Source: JAWXTS01 sp044433305 | GTDB lineage: Bacteria > Bacteroidota > Bacteroidia > Bacteroidales > Rikenellaceae | Assembly (NCBI GenBank): GCA_044433305.1 | Contig: JAWXTS010000022.1 | Span: 1-23,600 of the forward strand | Length of the DNA: 23,600 nucleotides | Reading direction: 5' to 3' | Shown: positions 1 to 6,621 of the stretch, piece by piece | Position numbering within the stretch: the first letter of the stretch is position 1 | Layout: each line of letters begins with the position of its first letter | The notes under the pieces: model-generated | The model's database searches: none | Told to the model about the DNA's origin: nothing | What the model saw: the letters and a program-made list of their open reading frames with translations, nothing else | Translations under genes and position numbers: made by a program

Positions 1-281
1 TATATGTTGCTACTCAAATCAGATAACATAGAATTCCATTTCGAGGTGCTTATGGTTATATCCAAACGAATAACCTCGTCTTGAGCAAACACCACATCAA
101 AGTTAGGCTCGGCAGCATTGCTATGTGTTGCCTTAGTCCAGTCTGGATATTTACTCAAATCGACCTGACTCTCATCATAAGGGTCGTTGTCGTTATCATA
201 AAGGTCGTCAGCAATATACTCATTATTGCGGCAAGAGCTTACTGCAGCTAGCAGCAAAAGCGGTAGAATATACTTATACAT
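1..281 (-). CDS. CotH-family lipoprotein, N-terminal part (cut by window edge)
   Basis: This partial gene runs off the left edge; about 93 residues are visible. It starts at the ATG at 281-279 with a lipoprotein signal: a short basic start, a Leu-rich stretch and a VSSC lipobox with the lipidated Cys at residue 17. An acidic Asp/Asn-rich linker follows. The last visible part, around VFAQDEVIRLDI followed by SKWNSML, matches the opening strand of CotH-family proteins, which in Bacillus includes the spore-coat kinase CotH and in Bacteroidota are predicted secreted atypical kinases. The kinase core lies outside the window, so catalytic residues cannot be checked. It is the last visible gene of the leftward unit, 14 bases after the DUF2490 gene. 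The call rests on the N-terminal motif and the VTC/DUF4956 context, so I am fairly but not fully sure. Confidence 0.72.
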   Translation of the reverse strand, partial: MYKYILPLLLLAAVSSCRNNEYIADDLYDNDNDPYDESQVDLSKYPDWTKATHSNAAEPNFDVVFAQDEVIRLDITISTSKWNSMLSDLSSNI

Positions 282-295
282 ATTGACTCTGTTTT

Positions 296-964
296 TTAGA
301 AGTTAAATTTATATCCCAAGCTAAAGATGTGTCTATTCTTATACTTTAGCGAGTAATAATCTAGTTTATACTCTAGGTTAAGGTAGCGGTTCTTCTTCAC
401 CTTATAGTCTGCACCCGCAGCATAGCGTTGCTTATAAATCAAGCCCTCGTCAAGTTCTTGCACCAGCTCGGCACTAAGGTAAGGTGTGATTTTACAATCA
501 GGAATATCGTATTTGACCATGGCTCGATATTTCATAAACTGCTCATCGGTAATATCTTCATCTATATAATTGCTATACATAATCCTGAACGAAGGCGTGA
601 ATCGTCCAAACTTATCTCTGGCCGTAACACTAAAATCATAGCGATGGTCCGTAAGTGCTGGTTGTTCGTCATTTGGGTCAACAATCAATCTATACGTACC
701 AGAAACGTAAATAAAGTCGTAGGCTTTGTATCTCAGACCCACATCCAGATTATAATTTTCTAGTTTGAACTTCTCGCCAAAACGTAGCTGCGGCTCAACG
801 CTCATTTTCAGTCCTTTCACAAGAGACCAGTCCATCTCAAAACCCATGCGGTACTGATTCACCGTCTCAAGCTGCTGAGAAAAAGAAGCAGTCGAGAACC
901 CACAAAGCAGCACTACAAGCACAGCAACTCTAGATGTCCATCTTTTAAGTCTAGTTGTCATCAT
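296..964 (-). CDS. DUF2490-family predicted outer-membrane beta-barrel
   Basis: The 222-residue product starts with a Sec signal peptide (basic start, hydrophobic core about residues 13-24, likely cut after SFS near residue 29). The rest is alternating polar/hydrophobic strands rich in Tyr, Arg and Asp, ending YKFNF with a C-terminal Phe, as in proteins inserted by the BAM machinery. Pattern and length fit the DUF2490 family, whose biochemical role is unknown. The start overlaps the end of the DUF4956 gene by 14 bases, implying translational coupling. Two adjacent ATGs (964 and 961) are possible starts; the first is used. By position it could be the outer-membrane part of whatever the VTC/DUF4956/CotH unit makes or moves, which is inference. 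The barrel call is sound; the family name is less certain. Confidence 0.72.
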   Translation of the reverse strand: MMTTRLKRWTSRVAVLVVLLCGFSTASFSQQLETVNQYRMGFEMDWSLVKGLKMSVEPQLRFGEKFKLENYNLDVGLRYKAYDFIYVSGTYRLIVDPNDEQPALTDHRYDFSVTARDKFGRFTPSFRIMYSNYIDEDITDEQFMKYRAMVKYDIPDCKITPYLSAELVQELDEGLIYKQRYAAGADYKVKKNRYLNLEYKLDYYSLKYKNRHIFSLGYKFNF

Positions 965-1679
965 TTTTAATATTTATTTGATTATTAACACTCTGAGCAA
1001 AGCCGTTGTCGCTAGCATGAAAATAGACCGTAATGATAGCTACATCTCTAAGGTAGTCTATCTTCTCTATCTCAAAACGCTCTATGTCAACGCCTGTTCT
1101 GTCTTTAAGATCTTGCATCAACAGACTATGATTATCTGCATGTACATTATCTATATTCTCATATATAACCCTTAGAGAACCCTCCTGCTTTAGCTTAAGA
1201 CATTTTTCGAGTAGCCACAAGCCCGTGAATATGGCAAAGTTTGTAAAGAATAGCTCGGCATAGCTGACCTTTTTATTGGCCAAGGCATTAACCACAGCAA
1301 CACCTATGATAACAAATAGATAGGTCATCTCCTTGATAGGTATGGCATCTGTTCGATACCTAATGATACCAAAGATGGCAAACAGACCTAGCGCAAATCC
1401 AAGCTCTAGCTTGACGCTGTTAAGCAAGAAACACAACAAGAACACTACAACACCCACAGCCATATAGCTGAAATAAAAGTCTTTACGCTTGCTGTTTTTT
1501 AGGTAGATAAGCTGCAAGATAAGTAGAATCACAACCGTATTAAGGGAAAATCTGAGTAGCAGCTCCCAAAAGTCTTCGGTATTAATTAGTTTAATACCAA
1601 GCAGTCGGATGGTATCACCTGCCTTGGCTAGGCTTACAAATGAGGGTACAGCCTGTAAAATTGCATTTTGAATCATCAT
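951..1679 (-). CDS. DUF4956 inner-membrane protein, partner of VTC protein
   Basis: The 242-residue protein has four hydrophobic segments, at about residues 41-60, 68-88, 118-134 and 142-157, and a soluble C-terminal domain of about 85 residues that is probably cytoplasmic. The stretch GLFAIFGIIRYRTDAIP at about residues 98-114 is the conserved core of DUF4956 proteins. The family has no proven reaction, but its genes commonly lie next to VTC-domain polyphosphate polymerase genes. Here the two are fused in expression: the TAG stop of the VTC gene is followed directly by this ATG at 1679. A plausible role is membrane anchoring or transport linked to the polymerase, which is inference from the pairing. 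Confidence 0.85.
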   Translation of the reverse strand: MMIQNAILQAVPSFVSLAKAGDTIRLLGIKLINTEDFWELLLRFSLNTVVILLILQLIYLKNSKRKDFYFSYMAVGVVVFLLCFLLNSVKLELGFALGLFAIFGIIRYRTDAIPIKEMTYLFVIIGVAVVNALANKKVSYAELFFTNFAIFTGLWLLEKCLKLKQEGSLRVIYENIDNVHADNHSLLMQDLKDRTGVDIERFEIEKIDYLRDVAIITVYFHASDNGFAQSVNNQINIKNDDN

Positions 1680-2453
1680 CTATATAACGTTTATTAATTG
1701 GTTAATCGGAGTATTAATATGTTTTGCTATTTGGCGATGTTTCAACCTAAAGCTATTACTTTTTATATGACTATCAGACAAGCTACGACCCATGCAATAC
1801 TTACTAAAGCCTGAGGGTTTTAGACGCTTGCCATGCATTGCATCTATGATATTGCTCTTGGCGCGTCCCTGACTCTTGACCTCTACCACCGCAAGTTGTT
1901 CAAGTTTTATCTCGACCCCATTACTCACGAAGGTTAAATCCAAGTCTATTGTGCACCGCTCATTCATATCTTTACTCACAAGCATAAGCCTATTAAAGCG
2001 GTTAATGAGCACCTCTTGTAGCTGGCCAGTTGTATATGGGGTCTTCTCAGAAATAAAGATGTCCTCATCCTGATTAAACCCATGTGGGGCGTATGACGAG
2101 GGTATCCTGTCCTTTATGGTGCGCCCTTTATTGCTCTTGAACTTAACCTCCAGAAAACTAATTCCTGAAGACACATAGCTCCTGCGCCTAATCTTAAAAC
2201 GGTTCAGTTTTCCTCTATGATGGTTAAGATACATCTGGTCCTCGGGGGTATCATAGTATGTGGTGGAATAAGGCATATTCCTTTGCCCTTTGATTTCTAG
2301 TAGATAGTAATCATCCTTGATAATATCTAGCAATGCTGGTAGATGCTCGACATTAAACCAGTACTTACGATCTGTACGATTCATAAGCTTCACTTGGTCC
2401 ATCTGCTCTAGCGAGATACCCTCAAATGCTTCTATTGCCTCTGTTATACCCAT
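1680..2453 (-). CDS. VTC-domain polyphosphate polymerase-like protein
   Basis: The 257-residue soluble protein has the beta-tunnel motifs of the VTC family (yeast Vtc4 makes polyphosphate from ATP). In order: NRTDRKYWF at residues 25-33, a TTYYDTP strand at 64-70, FKIRRRSY at 86-93, the LEVKFK strand at 101-106, a CTIDLDL strand, a VVEVKS strand, and the C-terminal FSKYCMG motif. Basic residues in the Arg/Lys strands would line the tunnel and bind phosphate chains, and the acidic Glu of VEVKS would help bind metal. It lacks the SPX and membrane parts of the yeast protein, so the neighbouring DUF4956 protein probably supplies the membrane part. It is the first gene of a leftward unit. ATP-to-polyphosphate activity is inferred from the family. 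Confidence 0.85.
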   Translation of the reverse strand: MGITEAIEAFEGISLEQMDQVKLMNRTDRKYWFNVEHLPALLDIIKDDYYLLEIKGQRNMPYSTTYYDTPEDQMYLNHHRGKLNRFKIRRRSYVSSGISFLEVKFKSNKGRTIKDRIPSSYAPHGFNQDEDIFISEKTPYTTGQLQEVLINRFNRLMLVSKDMNERCTIDLDLTFVSNGVEIKLEQLAVVEVKSQGRAKSNIIDAMHGKRLKPSGFSKYCMGRSLSDSHIKSNSFRLKHRQIAKHINTPINQLINVI

Positions 2454-2484
2454 ACTTTTATACGCTTTCTTTGGTAGTTAAAAC

Positions 2485-2528
2485 GTGTGTTTTCGCTTCT
2501 AATTGTGTGTTTTGTAATCGTTTTGTAA
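2485..2528. repeat. Two sets of short direct repeats in the leader of the VTC gene
   Basis: Read on the plus strand, GTGTGTTTT occurs at 2485-2493 and 2505-2513, a 20-base period. TTTTGTAA occurs at 2510-2517 and 2521-2528, an 11-base period. Both periods are close to whole helical turns, as expected for a protein binding the same face twice. They lie between the VTC start (2453) and a weak -7-like box on the minus strand (CATATTTG, 2547-2540, one base off TAnnTTTG). They could be an operator or just AT-rich chance repeats. The rest of the 242-base gap to the DUF1566 gene holds only the terminator listed next. Confidence 0.4.
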
Positions 2529-2606
2529 CATATTAATGACAAATATGTGGAATTATACACAACAATCATTATCCATGTTAAAAATCAGGGAAAGTATCTT
2601 TGTGTC

Positions 2607-2645
2607 AAATAAAAGTGATCTGAGTGTGTAACTCACTCAGACCAC
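2607..2645 (-). terminator. Rho-independent terminator after the DUF1566 gene
   Basis: On the minus strand a 12-pair stem, GTGGTCTGAGTG against CACTCAGATCAC with one G-U pair, encloses a 7-base loop and is followed by TTTTATTT. It lies about 50 bases past the DUF1566 stop and separates that unit from the VTC unit, so the two leftward groups are probably transcribed separately. Confidence 0.82.
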
Positions 2646-2695
2646 CCCAAAAAAACTATAAATACAACATGACACTATAAGAATTCATCTTTTCG

Positions 2696-4177
2696 TTATG
2701 GCTCTCTGACCAATCTAACAAAGTTATAGTAACGCTCTTCGCCGCCCTCAACAGCCATTCCATTGTCGCTCTTAGAGTCGAAACGGACAGCTCCTGCACC
2801 GTGCATATCGTTGCCTTGATTGTTGACCGCACGGCCAAAGGCTACATACCAAGCAAAGTAGAACGGACTACCTTTTCGGAACAAAGCCGAAGTACTAGTC
2901 CAGCAATAACCGAAATCATCATCGCCAGCCTCGTTTTTAATAGGTGTGCTATTAAACATAGGGTCTATGGCTGGTTTAAAATCGTTGCTACTAGGAGAGT
3001 AAGCATAATCAACTATCGACTGCAACTCCTTGACATTAGGTAATCGCCAATCGCTATAACCTGCCAGCTGAGAAGACTCAGCATATTGCATTGCCTCACC
3101 CCACTCTATGCCTTTACCATTATCGCTTTGAGCCCACATAAGACCTGTTGCCTTGTCTGTAATTGTGCCGTCACCATTATCTACATAGTTATTCTCTCCA
3201 TATACGTCACCTCTCACTGCACGCACACGCTTCTGCATAGGATTTCCCATCATCTGTGGGCCGCCTGCCTGAGCACCATCCATTTGTGGACCTCCTGCTT
3301 GGTTCTGTGGGCCGCCCATTTGTGGAGGGCCTCCTGCTTGGTTCATATTTTCTCTGCCACCAGAAGTAGGAGGACCCTGAGCCTGTCGGCCATTTGCCAT
3401 AGCTAGTGAGTCTCTACCCTCACCACGTGGAGGGCCACCTGCTTGAGGGCCACCTGCCTGATTCATATTTTCTCTACCACCAGAAGTAGGAGGACCCTGA
3501 GCCTGCATTCCCTGTCCACCAGGACCTTGTCTTGACATACGCGAAGTGTCTGCGCCCTGAGGTCTAGGCATATTACCGCGACCACCCTCGCCCTGTTGTT
3601 CCAACGAAGCCCCCGCAGGATATGCTTTGATATGTCCCGTTGCGTGATTCACACCAAAGGCAGCATTGTTACGACCTTCGACTGTTTCGCCCACATACTT
3701 CTCTTGTGCCCAATATTGCTCATCTTTATCTACACGACCTTGAGTAGTAAGATGAAAATAGTTGGTATCTAGATAGGGCCATCCTGCACTAAAATCACTT
3801 ATAGAAAACAGCTCTTTGAGTGTAGGTAGTCGCCAGTCACCATAACCACCCAGCGACAGCTGCTCGCAGTACTGCTGAGCCTCAGCCCATGTAACAGGCC
3901 CACCATTAGGTGTTTGCTCCCAAGTAAGACCTGTGTTCAAGTCGGTAACCGTGCCATCACCATTATCTTTATACAACATTGGGAGTCCTGCCTGATAATT
4001 ACCATCCTGACCAAACAATTCTTCACCCTGCTGTGGAGCGTCAATAACCTCTCCATTAATATCATAGCACAGCACCTGACCTGTTGCCACAAGTGGATAC
4101 GTCAACTCTTGAGCCGTGCCGCATGATACAAAACCGCAGCTACATAGAGCCACTACAAACCAAACATTCTTTCTCAT
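2696..4177 (-). CDS. Lipoprotein with two DUF1566 domains and a Gly/Pro/Gln-rich repeat linker
   Basis: The 493-residue secreted protein has a hydrophobic start and a possible lipobox FVSC (Cys 19). Two DUF1566 (Lcl C-terminal-like) domains follow, at about residues 67-185 and 329-493. Each has a DNGDGT(V/I)TD turn, a TGL(T/M)W strand and a (Y)GDWRLP or YSDWRLP motif followed by KEL; the second ends YYNFVRLVRE. Between them, about residues 190-315 are low-complexity, rich in Gly, Pro, Gln, Met and Asn, with a 20-residue repeat at 225-244 and again at 265-284. The domain function is unknown; it occurs in extracellular and surface proteins. It starts 17 bases after the DUF6515 gene, probably in one operon. 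I cannot name a substrate. Confidence 0.82.
   Translation of the reverse strand: MRKNVWFVVALCSCGFVSCGTAQELTYPLVATGQVLCYDINGEVIDAPQQGEELFGQDGNYQAGLPMLYKDNGDGTVTDLNTGLTWEQTPNGGPVTWAEAQQYCEQLSLGGYGDWRLPTLKELFSISDFSAGWPYLDTNYFHLTTQGRVDKDEQYWAQEKYVGETVEGRNNAAFGVNHATGHIKAYPAGASLEQQGEGGRGNMPRPQGADTSRMSRQGPGGQGMQAQGPPTSGGRENMNQAGGPQAGGPPRGEGRDSLAMANGRQAQGPPTSGGRENMNQAGGPPQMGGPQNQAGGPQMDGAQAGGPQMMGNPMQKRVRAVRGDVYGENNYVDNGDGTITDKATGLMWAQSDNGKGIEWGEAMQYAESSQLAGYSDWRLPNVKELQSIVDYAYSPSSNDFKPAIDPMFNSTPIKNEAGDDDFGYCWTSTSALFRKGSPFYFAWYVAFGRAVNNQGNDMHGAGAVRFDSKSDNGMAVEGGEERYYNFVRLVREP
3326..3505 (-). repeat. Internal tandem duplication (120-base period) in the DUF1566 gene
   Basis: The 60 bases at 3446-3505 recur at 3326-3385 with, by eye, four substitutions. 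The encoded 20 residues, running from QAQGPP through GGRENMN to QAGGP, are identical. Three of the differences keep the amino acid or fall in wobble positions, so the repeat looks selected at protein level. The piece between the copies is also Gly/Pro-rich. Confidence 0.85.
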
Positions 4178-4194
4178 AACGCTAAACTTATTGT

Positions 4195-4755
4195 TTACAT
4201 ATTACTTAGAGAACCAACCACTTCATATTGTATACCTTGGGTTGTTGGCACTTGTTTATATATTATATCATCAAACTCGAAGTAGATATATCCATCGATG
4301 CTCACCTCGCGCACATTAACCTCTGGAAGCTCAGGCACTACCATGCCCACCTCTGGCTCAACAACAATATACTCTGTGCTGCTCAGCTTCTGGTAAATAG
4401 CTCCAGCTGCACAGTAATACACCTTATTTCCAAAGTTGAACAAAGTTCTATGTGTTGGAAGCAATGAAACTTTCAGTCCAAATGGCGGCATGACATGTAT
4501 ATACTTATCATTAACCTTTCTATAATACTTGTTGTTAGAAGCATACACCGTATAGCCATTATGTTTAACAGCAGTGTATTTCTTAGGTGAGATTTTGTTA
4601 ACGCTCTTGACGCGTGAGTTTTTGACTACAACCTTTTCTGATTTCTTATCTGGAGTTTTGTTCTGCGTAGAAGCATGCACGCTCATTGAGCCGCCCACAA
4701 CCATCATTGCTACAAGCAACAAGGTCGATAATTTTCTAAATTTAGTATTTTTCAT
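4195..4755 (-). CDS. DUF6515-family secreted protein
   Basis: The 186-residue protein has a clear Sec signal peptide (basic start, hydrophobic core about residues 11-22, likely cut after VHA near residue 28). A basic Lys/Ser-rich linker runs to about residue 60. Then come short repeated units of the form G-x-x-YY-x-x-x-x-x-Y-x-V, each ending in a Pro/Gly turn (MPPFG near residue 91, EPEVG near residue 136). This spacing fits the DUF6515 family of Bacteroidota exported proteins, which has no known function. It precedes the DUF1566 lipoprotein gene by 17 bases on the same strand. A TATAATTTG sequence on the minus strand about 50 bases upstream is a weak promoter candidate. Confidence 0.65.
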   Translation of the reverse strand: MKNTKFRKLSTLLLVAMMVVGGSMSVHASTQNKTPDKKSEKVVVKNSRVKSVNKISPKKYTAVKHNGYTVYASNNKYYRKVNDKYIHVMPPFGLKVSLLPTHRTLFNFGNKVYYCAAGAIYQKLSSTEYIVVEPEVGMVVPELPEVNVREVSIDGYIYFEFDDIIYKQVPTTQGIQYEVVGSLSNM

Positions 4756-4788
4756 AACCTCTGTTTTTAGTAGTTCCCAATTATTTTG

Positions 4789-4796
4789 TATCTTTG
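4789..4796 (+). promoter_or_regulatory. Possible -7 box for the small winged-helix gene
   Basis: TATCTTTG fits the Bacteroidota -7 consensus TAnnTTTG, but no TTG is seen 19-21 bases upstream. It would give a leader of about 170 bases for the gene at 4973 and would overlap the leader of the opposing DUF6515 gene. Weak. Confidence 0.3.
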
Positions 4797-4972
4797 AGAG
4801 TCAAATTATATCTTTATTGATAGGATTAAAATCATAAAGTTAAATTTAGAGACCCAAAAAAAGTCAAATCAACCGAACCCTCAAGCCATAAGTACCAGTC
4901 TATCAACGACACACTTTGGCAAGAGCTTTGCTAGCTAAAAACAAAAAAAACAAATTAATAACTATTACAATT

Positions 4973-5149
4973 ATGGAAAAAGAAAAAGTACTAGAAGTGA
5001 TGAAGTCGGCAGGCACTCCACTTAATGCAGGTAAGATAGTAGAGCTATCTGGTCTAGAGCGCAAAGTTGTAGACAAGGCAATGAAAGAACTTAAAACAGA
5101 CGGAGCTATCGTATCTCCTAAACGTTGCTACTGGGAGCCTTCTAAATAA
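4973..5149 (+). CDS. Small winged-helix DNA-binding protein (58 residues)
   Basis: The product is one compact helix-turn-helix domain: a first helix (EKEKVLEVMKSAG), PLNAGKIVELSGL as the turn region with the Ser-Gly turn, a recognition helix (ERKVVDKAMKELK), then a beta-wing around DGAIVSPKRCYWEP. This matches a small MarR/ArsR-like winged-helix family I know as widespread in Bacteroidales, usually annotated only as transcriptional regulator. The reading frame is open upstream to 4916, but the extension is Lys/Ile-rich and non-homologous, and the ATG at 4973 follows an A-rich leader usual in this phylum, so 4973 is preferred. Its target is unknown. It ends at a bidirectional terminator shared with cca. 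Confidence 0.72.
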   Translation: MEKEKVLEVMKSAGTPLNAGKIVELSGLERKVVDKAMKELKTDGAIVSPKRCYWEPSK

Positions 5150-5172
5150 AGCAAGGCGGAATGTAACTTTAT

Positions 5173-5210
5173 AAAAAAGGCTAATTAGTAAACACTAATT
5201 AGCCTTTTTT
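5173..5210. terminator. Bidirectional terminator between the winged-helix gene and cca
   Basis: A perfect 17-pair stem (5173-5189 with 5194-5210, GGCTAATTAGT core flanked by A6 and T6) closes over the 4-base loop AAAC. It has a T-run on both strands, so it can stop transcription from either side. Its left and right arms overlap the last codons and stop of cca. Confidence 0.9.
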
Positions 5211-6607
5211 GTAAAACCATAGTCTGCGGCAAGCTTCTCCATCATGGCATAAGCTTGGTCATAGTCATTTTCTATGGTGCCCTCTAGTATGGCATCCTTG
5301 ATGACTTCTTTTATAAGACCCACCTCGCGGCACGGTTCTATGCCATAGGTGTCCATTATTATCTGTCCAGATATTGGTGGCTGGAAGTTGCGCACCCTAT
5401 CCTTCTCTTCTATCTCCTTAAGTTTGACCCTCACAAGCTCGAAGTTGGCCAAGAAACGCTTCACCTTAACCTCGTTCTTTGAAGTTATATCGGCCTCGCA
5501 CAAGCTCATCAAATCGTCTATATCATCGCCTGCCTCAAAGAGCAGACGTCTTACTGCTGAGTCAGTAACCACATCCTCAGAAAGAATTATTGGACGAAGG
5601 TGCAAGAACACCAACTTGCGCACATACTTCATCTTGTCATTCATAGGAAGCCTCATGCGCGAGAATATAGACGGTATCATCTTAGAGCCTAGAGTCTCGT
5701 GTGAGTGGAAGCTCCAGCCCAGTTTAGGGTCATAGCTCTTGGTCTGAGGTTTGGCAATATCATGCAACAAAGCAGCCCAGCGTAACCACAAATTGTCGCT
5801 CTTGAGAGCAACATTGTCCAGCACCTGAAGCGTATGCAAGAAGTTGTCTTTATGCGAGCGACCTCCTCTGGTTTCAACCCCCTTGAGCTTTGCTAGCTCG
5901 GGGAAGATATTCTCCAGTAGCTCACAGGCATCGAACAACATAAAGCCCATAGAAGGAACTTCTGAGGCCATAATCTTATTCAACTCGTCTGTTATACGCT
6001 CCTTAGAAACTATGCTCATGCGCTCCTTGTTTCTAACAATGGCTTCAAAGGTCTGCTCGTCTATATCAAAACCAAAGCGCGAAGCAAATCTCACAGCACG
6101 TATCATGCGCAGTGGGTCGTCACTAAAGGTTATATCTGGATCACAAGGCGTCTTTATAAGGCATCTGTCCAAATCGCCTAGGCCATCGAATGGGTCGAAC
6201 AATTCGCCAAAGGTGTCGCTATTGATAGAAAAAGCCATGGCATTGATGGTAAAGTCACGCCTTAGCTGGTCGTCCTCTATGGTGCCATCCTCAACATTAG
6301 GCTTGCGCGAGTCGGGACTATAAGACTCTTTGCGTGCACCAACAAATTCTATCTCCTTGTCACCCATGCGCAACATAGCCGTGCCAAAGGTCTTGAACAC
6401 ACTGACATTGGTTCTAAGCTCAAAAGCTATACTTCTAGCTAGCTCTATGCCACTACCTACCACTACTATATCTATATCTTTGCTGGCACGTCCCAAGAAG
6501 AAGTCACGAACAAAACCTCCAACAACAAAGGCTCTAACGCCCAGTTTGTCGGCATGAGAACCTATAAATTCAAAAACCTTATCTTCAAGTGCCTTTGGGT
6601 ACTTCAT
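5195..6607 (-). CDS. cca: CCA tRNA nucleotidyltransferase with HD domain
   Basis: The 470-residue cytoplasmic enzyme adds or repairs the 3' CCA end of tRNAs using CTP and ATP. It is a class II nucleotidyltransferase: VVGGFVRD at residues 28-35, catalytic DID at 44-46, RRDFTINAMA at 116-125 and RMIRAVRFA at 167-175. An HD phosphohydrolase domain follows, with HTLQVLD near 258 and LHDIAKP at 281-287. Length and domain order fit the Bacteroidota CCA enzyme. Strict poly(A) polymerase is unlikely for a lone homologue but cannot be excluded by motif alone. The gene follows pdxJ by 14 bases. Its last codons (TKKAN-stop) lie inside the terminator hairpin. Confidence 0.92.
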   Translation of the reverse strand: MKYPKALEDKVFEFIGSHADKLGVRAFVVGGFVRDFFLGRASKDIDIVVVGSGIELARSIAFELRTNVSVFKTFGTAMLRMGDKEIEFVGARKESYSPDSRKPNVEDGTIEDDQLRRDFTINAMAFSINSDTFGELFDPFDGLGDLDRCLIKTPCDPDITFSDDPLRMIRAVRFASRFGFDIDEQTFEAIVRNKERMSIVSKERITDELNKIMASEVPSMGFMLFDACELLENIFPELAKLKGVETRGGRSHKDNFLHTLQVLDNVALKSDNLWLRWAALLHDIAKPQTKSYDPKLGWSFHSHETLGSKMIPSIFSRMRLPMNDKMKYVRKLVFLHLRPIILSEDVVTDSAVRRLLFEAGDDIDDLMSLCEADITSKNEVKVKRFLANFELVRVKLKEIEEKDRVRNFQPPISGQIIMDTYGIEPCREVGLIKEVIKDAILEGTIENDYDQAYAMMEKLAADYGFTKKAN

Positions 6608-6621
6608 AATGTGTGGTATAT

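Noticed and set aside
2595..2602. TATCTTTG on the plus strand
   Set aside because: It matches the -7 consensus but has no -33 element, and would only transcribe antisense into the DUF1566 gene tail; chance in AT-rich DNA is more likely.
4916..4972. 19-residue N-terminal extension of the winged-helix protein
   Set aside because: It is Lys/Ile-rich, resembles translated leader, and lacks family similarity; the ATG at 4973 starts the folded domain.
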